20,184 nucleotides of DNA, taken from the IMG/VR virus record IMGVR_UViG_3300030380_000254, positions 1 through 20,184 of that record; one strand, 5' to 3'. Source of the DNA: a virus. Both the position numbers and the translations under genes were made by a program. Under the pieces are notes generated by a model. The model saw only the letters and a list, made by a program, of their open reading frames with translations, was not told the origin of the DNA and did not search any database. Positions 13,763-20,104 of the stretch are shown here, piece after piece (positions within the stretch are counted from its first letter, which is position 1; every line of letters starts with the position of its first letter).

Positions 13763-15898
13763 TTATCTAGTTAAGAAGCCTTGGTCTTGATTGACAGGGG
13801 CGGCTTCGGGTCCTCTGTCAATATCTACGAAGCCAGTGTCTCTCTGAACCTCTGCCATAGCGCGGTCTTCAGGAGTTAGTTCACCACTAGCTAATTCTGT
13901 GGGTTGCATAATCATGCTCACCGCTGCACCGGGTCCCGCGCCAAGACCTCGTTCAAGAAGGACTTCCTTGCCGAGTTCGGCGGCAGTTGCTACAGGTTCT
14001 TCGATGAACTGACGAGCAGTCTCTAGGGCTGCACCTATGCCAATCGCTTTAGCTGTCTTTCCAAGGAACCTGCTTAACAAGCCCGTTTTCTCTAATTGAT
14101 TTTTAACTTCTGGGTTCTGGTCTAAATAATCAGATAAGTCAGCGGACGCAGAAGTGGATTCAATGTTGAGTCCTGCTTTTATCTTTGCACGTTCTTCTTT
14201 GCGAATCTGTTCTGCTTTTAGACGACGTTGTTCTTTGGAACGAATGGCTTCCTCATCTAGGTCACCCATCTGGGTTTCTAGTTCGAGGCGTTGCTTCTGT
14301 GCAGTTGTAGCAGCCAGCTTCAGTTCCTGACTACGGGCTTCGCGAACATCTTCAATCAGGTCGAGGTCGGCATCTGTTAAAGTCCCTTGAACCTGTGTAC
14401 CAACAATCTCTGCACCCTTTGGGATAACGGCAAGTTTAGGTGCGCCTTCGATAGTTAAACCTTTTGCTTGGACACCCATAGACGCTGGCAACTCATTTAG
14501 GGTAGATAGCCCGAGGACTTCACCGTACATGTTTTGCAGCGCACGTAGGGCTTGCTTGGCTGTGGTTCCCTCGCCCGTAATAATCTGAGATGCGTAGTGC
14601 TTACGGGTGATTGACTTCATACCGTCCACGGTGTCGTCAAACGACTTGTGACCCATAATTACACTAGCTTCTTCTCCATATCCTAACTCGTTCGCAATAA
14701 TGGATGGGATAATCTTACGAATATCAGATGCGCCTTGAAGAGGCCGTCCCATGTCTTTTTCGAAGGGCTTGAACCTATCAGATATACCGCCCTCTATGTT
14801 GATGGCCTTCGACATCTTAGTAGTGCTGGTATTGAACACTGTGTCGCGACCTTCTTGACGGGCAACGTCAGAAGCATCACGTAGTATTTCTAAAGCAACC
14901 TCTGGTAGGTCTAACTCGTTACGAATCTTGTTTACACGACGGTAAGCATCCTTGAAAGAGCCTGTTTCAAAATCGATATCATCAATCTTGATGCCAGCAA
15001 CTTCACCGGGACGCAGAGGCACTAAAGCATTGAAGGCAACTGCTGCACGAGTTTGAGGGTCAGGTATGGCAGCAATACCTTCTGTAAGAGCCTTGAGAGA
15101 TTGCTTGGCTTCTGGTACACCCTTGAAGGCTTTTGTACGACGTGCTTGCTTGGCTTTCTCTAAGCCCAGTCCTTTTCTAGCTTTACCCTCTGCACCAAAC
15201 ACAGTAGTATATGGGAAAGGTGTGTCTGCAGCAGAAGCAGCAGCCTTCAGTTCGTTCTCAATAGTATTCAAGCTTGTGAAGTTTGATTCTGAGCCAACTT
15301 CGTTTAGCTTAGTGAGAAAGTCTGTATCCTTTATCGAATCCCACGGCGAATCCATAGTAAGACCTGCAGCTTCTATATTCTTACGAAGTGCAGCGGGTAC
15401 TTTACGAATGTCAAGAGCCTCACCAACGGTAAGGCTTTTGTTTTTAATCTTGTCTGATAAACTTGCCACAGATTTTCCTTTTACCGCTACTGGCTCGTTT
15501 GCTGCCGCTGTGGGTTTTCCTGCTACTATGTTTTTAGAAGCAGAAGCACCTTTCTCCTGCATCTCCATTGTACTGCCAAACTTCTTTTCGTAAGCGTCAA
15601 AGCTATCTACGTCAAAAAGTTCTGGGGACTCTAAAGTTAACGCCCTTGCAATACCAAAAAATGCGTTTTCATCTGCTAGAGGAAAACCATTTGGAAACTG
15701 TTTCATAAACTGTATAGTTTGTTCCGCAGTCAGTTTTTTAGGTACTTTTATGTTCGCGTTAGGGTTGCCCCCCTCTACTATTAAATCTTCTTGAACAGTT
15801 GCGAACTTTTGAAGTTCTCGTATCTCTAGACGTAATGCGTCTATCATAGAGGATACAGTAGATTTGTTTTTACCTATATCTGTTGGATTATCCGCCAT
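13763..15898 (-). CDS. Large protein with embedded tyrosine recombinase domain
   Basis: This 711-residue protein is encoded between the large terminase and portal genes. Residues about 260-440 fit a tyrosine recombinase catalytic domain: Arg296 in LVPLRPGEVAGI, possible Lys324, Arg394 in SDIRK, His417 in IMGHKS and Tyr435 in RKHYAS. The 23-residue Arg394-His417 spacing is standard. The first His of the usual HxxR box is Ser391, and the His-Tyr spacing (18) is about nine residues longer than usual. The N-terminal 210 residues look helical and linker-rich. Residues 515-575 are a charged coiled coil, and the C-terminus (605-670) is Gly/Ala-rich and mildly hydrophobic, like ejected virion proteins. 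The ATG overlaps the terminase TGA (TGATG). A virion-delivered recombinase is inferred; integrase activity is untested. Confidence 0.8.
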   Translation of the reverse strand: MADNPTDIGKNKSTVSSMIDALRLEIRELQKFATVQEDLIVEGGNPNANIKVPKKLTAEQTIQFMKQFPNGFPLADENAFFGIARALTLESPELFDVDSFDAYEKKFGSTMEMQEKGASASKNIVAGKPTAAANEPVAVKGKSVASLSDKIKNKSLTVGEALDIRKVPAALRKNIEAAGLTMDSPWDSIKDTDFLTKLNEVGSESNFTSLNTIENELKAAASAADTPFPYTTVFGAEGKARKGLGLEKAKQARRTKAFKGVPEAKQSLKALTEGIAAIPDPQTRAAVAFNALVPLRPGEVAGIKIDDIDFETGSFKDAYRRVNKIRNELDLPEVALEILRDASDVARQEGRDTVFNTSTTKMSKAINIEGGISDRFKPFEKDMGRPLQGASDIRKIIPSIIANELGYGEEASVIMGHKSFDDTVDGMKSITRKHYASQIITGEGTTAKQALRALQNMYGEVLGLSTLNELPASMGVQAKGLTIEGAPKLAVIPKGAEIVGTQVQGTLTDADLDLIEDVREARSQELKLAATTAQKQRLELETQMGDLDEEAIRSKEQRRLKAEQIRKEERAKIKAGLNIESTSASADLSDYLDQNPEVKNQLEKTGLLSRFLGKTAKAIGIGAALETARQFIEEPVATAAELGKEVLLERGLGAGPGAAVSMIMQPTELASGELTPEDRAMAEVQRDTGFVDIDRGPEAAPVNQDQGFLTR
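13791..13821 (-). repeat. Inverted repeat at the 3' end of the recombinase-like gene
   Basis: TTGACAG (13791-13797) and CTGTCAA (13815-13821) are exact inverted copies 17 bases apart, with two more pairs possible inside. They lie in the last codons of the 711-residue gene, just upstream of the small gene before the portal. No T-run follows, so a terminator is unlikely; an mRNA structure or a protein-binding palindrome is possible. Confidence 0.35.
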
Positions 15899-17601
15899 CA
15901 GTATCCAAATGTCCCGTCAAAAGGTTGGAACGCCTGTTCTTTTATGCCTTGCAAAGTTTTGTGAATTGATGTATAACCAGAAGTGCGAGTCATAACCATA
16001 TAACGGAGTGCATCATATGCGTGGTCTTCAGCTTTGGTATCTACATCTTCACTGTTTGTTTTCGACAGTGGTATTCCCGACAGTTGCGCTGTGGTGTGTT
16101 TACATGTCGAGAAGATGCGTAAACGCGGTTCTTTGGTGTACGGGTCATCTGCCAATCTTCTGTGCAGTTCCATCTTGCCTTGAAGTCGGTTACGGTCAGA
16201 TGGTGTCCAGCGTACCCCTGCCCTCATCATAGTTTCTGCGATAGATGGGCCGAATCCTGTTTTGTTCCAGCACGAAGCATCTAACACGTTATAGTGGGGA
16301 AGAGGGTCAAGTTCTTCCATTTGTAGTATTTTATCAGCCAACTGCTCTGCTGTCAAGTGCTTGGCATATAGCTCACGATAGACCCAGATGTTGTTGTCCC
16401 AATCGATTGCACCCCACAGGACACAGGATGGTGAAGCATAGCCATAGTCAGCGGCTCGTATACGGGGCCAGTTGAAGGGCATCTCAAACGGTTCAACGAC
16501 ATGACGAACTCGTGAGAACTCAGGAAAGGCTGCGCCTTCCGCTACATCCCAATCTCCGTCTAACAACCTACGACGTTCGACATCTGGCAACGAACGCAGC
16601 ATAGCTTCGTACTGCCCGTCTGCCATCAAGTACGGATTATCTGTTAGACGTGCGGGTACGAACTTGCGGTAGAAGAGTGGCTGTCCGCCCTTCTCTGGGT
16701 GTGTGTCAGGCCAAAGAAACGTTTTGCCCGTCTCCGGGTCATACGCTGGAAAAGCCTTATTTGCCTCGTGCTTGTCGATATACATTTTTTTAACCCACCA
16801 GCCGCCGACACCACCGGGGTTGGCAGTGCAGCGCATACATAGGTTTTTTTGCAACTCTGGGTCTGTAGAGCGAAGACGCGAACGCAGGTAATCCCAAACA
16901 TAGCTACTCGGATATTGTGTTATTTCATCGACGCCTATCCAGTTGAAAGCCTGACCTTGGAAACGGGTCACATCTTTGTCTCTGTCTAGGTAAGTAAACC
17001 ACATGGTTGCCCCAGAGGGGAAGACCCATGTAGATTTAGATTCCCGATAGATTGCGCCGGGAAACGCTTTGGGGTAAAGCTGCTTTGCTTTATCAATCAG
17101 TTCAGTTAATTCGTCCAGAGTCCGACGGAGAAGTAGACCACGGTGATTAGAATTGTGACAATACCGGAGAGGGTCAGCAAGCAAGGCAAAGCTCTTTCCA
17201 CCCCCTGCTGCACCGCCATACAGTACGTCCTGCTCTGGGGCAGACAGAAACTCTTCTTGAGGACCTTCATTAGGTTGGAATATAACTGGTGTATCATCTA
17301 TTAACTCTTGCACGGTTGCTGGGAGATTAGCAACGTCGTTACCATCTACGACCCGCGAACCTGTGCCGTTAAGCGCGGTTTCTACCTTCTTCGCACTTTT
17401 CTTTAGTTTACGTGCGTAGCTGGCTTTGTCCTGCGCTTTCTTCTGGTGTTTTTCTTTTGATTTCTCAGCCTTGCGAACACGAGCTTGTAAGGCCCTTCTT
17501 GCACGTTCGGCACGAGATAGGTTGTATATAGCCTTGGGTGCGTTAGGGTCCTTCTTGGGCCTACCGCGCTTTTTCGGCTGAGTTTCCTGCTTTTCTTCCA
17601 C
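15898..17601 (-). CDS. terL: Terminase large subunit (packaging ATPase and nuclease)
   Basis: This 567-residue protein packages DNA into the procapsid and cuts it into genome units. The ATPase core has the Walker A motif LYGGAAGGGKSFALL (Lys136), Walker B WIGVDE (Asp225, Glu226) and a TANPGG coupling motif near 259. The RNase H-like nuclease follows, with candidate metal-binding Asp385 (RAADYGYASP), Asp441 (NVLDASCW) and Asp526/Asp530 (KAEDHAYDALRY). Before the ATPase lies an unusual basic extension of about 100 residues with an AT-hook-like core (KKRGRPKKDPNAPK, residues 10-23) and a Lys/Arg coiled region to about 75. The start is GTG 17601, 41 bases inside the preceding gene. The stop overlaps the next ATG by one base. 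Confidence 0.95.
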   Translation of the reverse strand: MEEKQETQPKKRGRPKKDPNAPKAIYNLSRAERARRALQARVRKAEKSKEKHQKKAQDKASYARKLKKSAKKVETALNGTGSRVVDGNDVANLPATVQELIDDTPVIFQPNEGPQEEFLSAPEQDVLYGGAAGGGKSFALLADPLRYCHNSNHRGLLLRRTLDELTELIDKAKQLYPKAFPGAIYRESKSTWVFPSGATMWFTYLDRDKDVTRFQGQAFNWIGVDEITQYPSSYVWDYLRSRLRSTDPELQKNLCMRCTANPGGVGGWWVKKMYIDKHEANKAFPAYDPETGKTFLWPDTHPEKGGQPLFYRKFVPARLTDNPYLMADGQYEAMLRSLPDVERRRLLDGDWDVAEGAAFPEFSRVRHVVEPFEMPFNWPRIRAADYGYASPSCVLWGAIDWDNNIWVYRELYAKHLTAEQLADKILQMEELDPLPHYNVLDASCWNKTGFGPSIAETMMRAGVRWTPSDRNRLQGKMELHRRLADDPYTKEPRLRIFSTCKHTTAQLSGIPLSKTNSEDVDTKAEDHAYDALRYMVMTRTSGYTSIHKTLQGIKEQAFQPFDGTFGY

Positions 17602-17812
17602 GGGATTCTTTCATGCCACCAGACAATGCTGATTTAACTTCAGTCTCTTTACCTGAAATAAAACCTATGTCCATAGCGTTTCTAATATCTTCGATGTATT
17701 GTCTTTTATCTTCGTCTGATAAACTTGTACCGTCTTCGTTTTTTCCTGTATTAAGAGCTTTAATAGCAGGGTCCAAACGGGCATTTACCATATTACTCTG
17801 TTGTTGTCCCAT
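17561..17812 (-). CDS. Small hydrophilic protein between the terminase genes
   Basis: This 83-residue protein begins MGQQQSNMVNARLDPAIKAL and is polar and charged (DGTSLSDEDKRQYIEDIRNA then GFISGKETEVKSALSGGMKE), ending in a basic tail. ATG 17812, inside the small terminase gene (20-base overlap), is favoured by AAGGAAG about 9 bases upstream; ATG 17791 has no such site. Its last 41 bases overlap the large terminase. Placement between the two terminase genes suggests a packaging accessory, but no family is recognised. It contains one clear amphipathic helix around residues 35-50. Confidence 0.65.
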   Translation of the reverse strand: MGQQQSNMVNARLDPAIKALNTGKNEDGTSLSDEDKRQYIEDIRNAMDIGFISGKETEVKSALSGGMKESRGRKAGNSAEKAR

Positions 17813-18203
17813 CGATTACTACTTCCTTCTTTGGTGGCAGCAAGACCACCCCGTGGACTGCCTGTACATTGTGATTCATTGTTTCTTGCTTACCAAGACC
17901 AACTCTATTTAGTATCGCTTCTGCTGCACGTAGCTTTAGGTCGTCCCCACGCTCGATAACTGGCGTGTCAACTAACTCTACCATCTTGTTTGCAGCCTTG
18001 AGGGAGTTTCCCGCCAACACCGCACGGGTGCGTTCGACGATTTCCTCAGCGAGGGTGTCACGTAGCCACGTAACAGACCCACGGGAGTATCCTGCGAGTT
18101 CTGCTGCTTGGTTGAAGTTGCCGTTAGATTCAAAAAGGGCTGTCAAGAAGTTTTCTTGCTTCTCAGACAACTGCTTTTTCTTAGCTTGTTGTACTAAATT
18201 CAT
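17793..18203 (-). CDS. terS: Terminase small subunit (DNA recognition)
   Basis: This 136-residue protein is the first gene of the virion operon. Its N-terminal half contains a helix-turn-helix: KQENFLTALFESNGNFNQAA then LAGYSRGSVTWLRDTLAEEI, where NFNQAAELAGYSRGSV matches the HTH pattern of small terminases. The central helices (LKAANKMVELVDTP and LKLRAAEAILNRVGLGKQET) fit the oligomerisation region, and the C-terminus is beta-like (GVVLLPPKKEVVID). The protein should bind the packaging site and load the large subunit. AAGG lies about 8 bases before ATG 18203. The untranslated leader is about 110 bases and structured. Confidence 0.85.
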   Translation of the reverse strand: MNLVQQAKKKQLSEKQENFLTALFESNGNFNQAAELAGYSRGSVTWLRDTLAEEIVERTRAVLAGNSLKAANKMVELVDTPVIERGDDLKLRAAEAILNRVGLGKQETMNHNVQAVHGVVLLPPKKEVVIDGTTTE

Positions 18204-18220
18204 TAGATTTGCCTTGGAGT

Positions 18221-18316
18221 GTTGCTGGGAAGCGTTCTGTCACTCGGTTTCTGCCTGTTTTAAAAAAGAACTAGCGTTATGGGTGAGGCGAACCAGCGTT
18301 TTGCAACCCCAGCAAC
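18221..18316 (-). promoter_or_regulatory. Structured leader of the packaging operon
   Basis: Between the predicted start of transcription and the small terminase gene, the RNA can close on itself through a 9-base stem: GTTGCTGGG (18316-18308) with CCCAGCAAC (18229-18221). Inside it lie two 11-base direct repeats, GAACTAGCGTT (18268-18278) and GAACCAGCGTT (18290-18300), differing at one base and spaced 22 bases apart, close to two helical turns. They could be operator half-sites or part of an RNA fold. No known riboswitch class is recognised. Confidence 0.45.
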
Positions 18317-18319
18317 CTC

Positions 18320-18348
18320 ATTATGGTAACAATATGGTGTATTGTCAA
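18320..18348 (-). promoter_or_regulatory. Sigma70-type promoter of the packaging and head operon
   Basis: On the minus strand TTGACA (18348-18343) is a perfect -35 box and CATAAT (18325-18320) a five-of-six -10 box, with a 17-base AT-rich spacer. The predicted start of transcription is near 18313, about 110 bases before the small terminase ATG. No other promoter of similar quality was found between here and 6450, so this one probably drives packaging and head genes as a long polycistronic transcript. Confidence 0.7.
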
Positions 18349-18399
18349 CTGTTTTACCTAAGAATTATAAAAAAAATTACGTGAAGTGCATTTTTGGGG

Positions 18400-18428
18400 T
18401 TGACGGATTCGTCAGACGACCCTACAAT
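18400..18428 (+). promoter_or_regulatory. Sigma70-type promoter for a candidate small RNA
   Basis: On the plus strand TTGACG (18400-18405) and TACAAT (18423-18428) are separated by 17 bases, each one mismatch from consensus. It points away from the packaging operon promoter 52 bases to its left and toward the intrinsic terminator at 18489-18513. Every gene to its right lies on the other strand, so it has no protein gene to serve. Confidence 0.65.
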
Positions 18429-18462
18429 GGCCTATCAGCCGCCGGGTAAACCCCCATATACC

Positions 18463-18492
18463 CTGCAGGGCTACCTTACACGTTCGCCGGGA
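18463..18492 (+). repeat. 30-base direct repeat, copy 1
   Basis: This copy starts CTGCAGGGCTACCTTACACG and ends TTCGCCGGGA. It matches copy 2 (18519-18548) at 28 of 30 positions. Its last four bases form the first part of the terminator stem, so it lies inside the candidate small RNA. Confidence 0.85.
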
Positions 18493-18513
18493 CCCCTTGT
18501 CGGGTCCCTTTTT
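18489..18513 (+). terminator. Intrinsic terminator of the candidate small RNA
   Basis: GGGACCC (18489-18495) and GGGTCCC (18502-18508) form a perfect 7-base-pair stem with a 6-base loop, followed at once by five T (18509-18513). On the opposite strand no T-run follows the hairpin, so it works on plus-strand transcripts. Confidence 0.8.
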
Positions 18514-18518
18514 GTTAT

Positions 18519-18548
18519 CTGCAGGGTTACCTTACACGTTTGCCGGGA
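18519..18548 (+). repeat. 30-base direct repeat, copy 2
   Basis: This second copy starts CTGCAGGGTTACCTTACACG and ends TTTGCCGGGA. It lies 26 bases after copy 1 and just beyond the terminator. It is followed by ACCGCCGGGAAACC, which resembles GCCGCCGGGTAAACC found upstream of copy 1 (about 18440-18454), so the two halves of the region are related in a wider sense. Copy 2 has no terminator stem. Confidence 0.85.
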
Positions 18549-18916
18549 AGACCGCCGGGAAACCTATACCAAAAACCCCCAAAATACAAAAAATATGTCG
18601 GGATTGCATAGCAAATGCAGGGGGTCCCCCGTGGCCCATGCGTACCCGTACGGGGACAAATATCTTTTTGTCCATCGCTGATGTCGTAGCGGTTGACCTT
18701 CCCGACAAACTAGCCCAGCAACACCGCACCGCACCCCGCAACGGTTAACACGCCCGCACCCGCCCGCGTCCGCGTTTTGTCATTTGTCATGATAACGATA
18801 TGGTTAAACCTAAAGGGTAGGTTTTACGGTTAATATAACATGCTTACACGGGCAAACACACCGCCCCATAAACCCAACCAATACAACGCCTACAGCATTA
18901 TTCTGGTTGACCCCAT
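18549..18916. other. Gene-free, GC-rich structured region
   Basis: No credible gene was found in this stretch. It holds several inverted repeats: TGCAT/ATGCA (18605-18619), the palindrome GGGGGTCCCCC (18620-18630), CCCGTACGGG near 18645-18654, GGACAAA/TTTGTCC (18654-18673) with a 6-base loop, and AAACCTA/TAGGTTT around 18806-18824. GC content is higher than in the neighbouring genes for most of its length, with C-rich tracts at 18720-18775. Lying next to the small terminase, it is a candidate for the packaging site, an origin of replication or an attachment site. Confidence 0.5.
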
Positions 18917-18944
18917 AAAAAAAGCCCCACCGGATAGGCGGGGC
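18917..18944 (-). terminator. Intrinsic terminator of the right-end gene block
   Basis: On the minus strand GCCCCGCC and GGTGGGGC form an 8-base-pair stem (one G-U) around the 5-base loop TATCC, followed directly by seven T. It lies about 65 bases after the last gene of the right-end block and separates it from the packaging operon. Confidence 0.88.
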
Positions 18945-19009
18945 AAGTTTCGCGGGAGAAATAAGTTCAGCCTAGAATAATCCAGACTGTCAGTAGATAG
19001 GTGAGTATC

Positions 19010-19237
19010 TCAAGCGGTGTCATTATTTACCACCTTAACATCCGCAAGGGTCTTGGTGTGCTTTTCAAACGAGAACATAGTTATTCCCGCATTACCAAGC
19101 AAGGTTTCTAAGACTCCCATTTGTTTATTAATGACATTGACCAGCTGAGCGATAGCGATAAGGTCTTCATGCGGGATGACCGCAAACTCTTCTTTGTTCT
19201 CTTCGTTTACGTTAAAGTTGAAAGCTTCTTTCTTCAT
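19010..19237 (-). CDS. Small acidic helical protein, unknown function
   Basis: ATG 19237 is preferred over an in-frame ATG at 19279, because AGAAAGG stands about 8 bases before it and the extra residues of the longer form (MRCCNPRQSRKVKP) do not look like part of the same protein. The 75-residue product begins MKKEAFNFNVNEENKEEFAV and contains a central helix (HEDLIAIAQLVNVINKQMGV) that could mediate dimer formation. It is the last gene before the terminator at 18917. No family is recognised; the position in a small-gene block with a likely DNA-binding protein hints at a regulatory or host-takeover role. Confidence 0.7.
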   Translation of the reverse strand: MKKEAFNFNVNEENKEEFAVIPHEDLIAIAQLVNVINKQMGVLETLLGNAGITMFSFEKHTKTLADVKVVNNDTA

Positions 19238-19296
19238 CGGTTTTACCTTTCTAGATTGGCGGGGATTGCAACAGCGCAACCCCCTATAGGTTTGTT

Positions 19297-19587
19297 TTAG
19301 ACCAGTTCGACGGATAGTGTCAATCTATCTCTGAACACATTCTGCATACGTTCTTCGAGATGATTCTCGCACCAGCAATCAATATATTCATCAATTTTAG
19401 AATCAAGCTCACTGGTAATCATATCTTCAACATCGCTTTCTGTGATAGTTTCATGTTCATTCGAAACAACGTTTTTGATTTCCTGCTGGATAACTTCCCG
19501 CAAGCTATACAAGGCTTTTGCTTCAGTATCGGTCAAGGTGATTGTGCAACCGTTGCCGCTAGTGATGTCTTCCTCTCTTGGTAACAT
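19297..19587 (-). CDS. Acidic helical protein, unknown function
   Basis: This 96-residue, strongly acidic protein begins MLPREEDITSGNGCTITLTD and continues with ALYSLREVIQQEIKNVVSNE, then DVEDMITSELDSKIDEYIDC and WCENHLEERMQNVFRDRLTL. Most of it is predicted to be helical. It has three cysteines, two of them close together (IDCWCEN). It starts 2 bases after the stop of the winged-helix-like gene, with a G-rich tract as the only ribosome site. Acidic small proteins in phage early regions often act on host enzymes or mimic DNA, but there is no motif to show that here. Confidence 0.7.
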   Translation of the reverse strand: MLPREEDITSGNGCTITLTDTEAKALYSLREVIQQEIKNVVSNEHETITESDVEDMITSELDSKIDEYIDCWCENHLEERMQNVFRDRLTLSVELV

Positions 19588-19589
19588 GA

Positions 19590-20003
19590 CTAAGCCCCCA
19601 ACTTATACTTGCGCTTTTTGCGTCCGGTGGTAATCGTCTGGACATTATAGCCAGCGTTGCGAATTGCTTCGATATGCTTATGAACAGCCATCTTCGACTT
19701 TACATCAGTATTCCGCAAGATAGTGTCCAAGGTGACCGGATAAGGCCGAGTGACAAGCACCTTCAAAACCTGTTTGGTTTTAGGCTCAAGCAAGCGAGTT
19801 CCCCCAACAACTGGTTTTCTTCTTGCTGGCTTTTCATCCGCAAAGACATGAGCAAGCAAACGGTGACCAGCCTCTTCCTGTTCTTTCCGGTCTTGGGCAA
19901 AACCCCGCAAAGCTTCATTAAGATAAGTCCGGGCTTTCGGTGTGGAATACACCCAAGCCAAGCCGATGTTCTCAACTATAAGATTTCTGGTTTTAGTTTT
20001 CAT
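19590..20003 (-). CDS. Putative winged-helix DNA-binding protein
   Basis: This 137-residue basic protein has an N-terminal helical part (LAWVYSTPKARTYLNEALRG, FAQDRKEQEEAGHRLLAHVF), a linker with Lys/Arg/Pro, and a C-terminal segment from about residue 74. That segment, TKQVLKVLVTRPYPVTLDTI then SKMAVHKHIEAIRNAGYNVQ and a basic wing (TTGRKKRKYKL), follows the helix, helix-turn-helix and wing pattern of BirA-like HTH domains. It is therefore likely to bind DNA and may regulate phage transcription, for example at the repeats upstream of the packaging operon; that target is speculation. A good ribosome site (AAAGGA) lies 7 bases before ATG 20003. The upstream miniprotein gene ends 17 bases before it. 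Confidence 0.7.
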   Translation of the reverse strand: MKTKTRNLIVENIGLAWVYSTPKARTYLNEALRGFAQDRKEQEEAGHRLLAHVFADEKPARRKPVVGGTRLLEPKTKQVLKVLVTRPYPVTLDTILRNTDVKSKMAVHKHIEAIRNAGYNVQTITTGRKKRKYKLGA

Positions 20004-20020
20004 CGCTTTTTCCTTTCAGT

Positions 20021-20104
20021 TTAGTTGGCGATAAATATAGCATAGATAATCATGCACAGAAGAACAACAGTTATTGTTCGATAGATAACGTATAGGGCTT
20101 CCAT
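20021..20104 (-). CDS. 27-residue membrane miniprotein
   Basis: A very short frame starts at ATG 20104, sharing its first base with the TGA of the upstream gene (TGATG), and ends at TAA 20021. The peptide begins MEALYVIYRTITVVLLCMII and ends YAIFIAN, so nearly all of residues 4-25 form one hydrophobic segment. A G-rich tract (GGAAGGGG) about 10 bases upstream could serve as ribosome site. The stop-start overlap and the single clean transmembrane segment favour a real gene, but such a short frame could also be chance. Function unknown. Confidence 0.5.
   Translation of the reverse strand: MEALYVIYRTITVVLLCMIIYAIFIAN

Larger units (their letters stand above)
18435..18513 (+). ncRNA. Candidate small RNA of about 80 bases
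   Basis: The interval runs from the predicted start of transcription, about 7 bases after the -10 box at 18423, to the T-run of the intrinsic terminator. It has no credible start codon and ribosome site. It can form GGG-UAAA-CCC near 18443, carries the palindrome CCCTGCAGGG (18461-18470), and ends in a strong hairpin. It contains the first copy of the 30-base repeat. No Rfam class is recognised by eye. Targets, if any, are unknown. Confidence 0.5.

Noticed and set aside
18221-18316. Possible tRNA in the leader of the packaging operon, suggested by a 9-base closing stem and a GGTTCG tract
   Set aside because: The enclosed length is wrong, no anticodon arm or T-arm with the standard loop could be drawn, and the 3' end does not fit an acceptor.
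18463-18548. CRISPR-like repeat pair
   Set aside because: There are only two copies, the spacer is a terminator, and there are no cas genes or further units.
18394-18748. Two plus-strand ORFs (95 and 83 codons) in the region right of the packaging promoter
   Set aside because: They run through the intrinsic terminator and the repeats, have no ribosome site, and their peptides are low-quality Pro/Arg/Gly text typical of translated GC-rich noncoding DNA.
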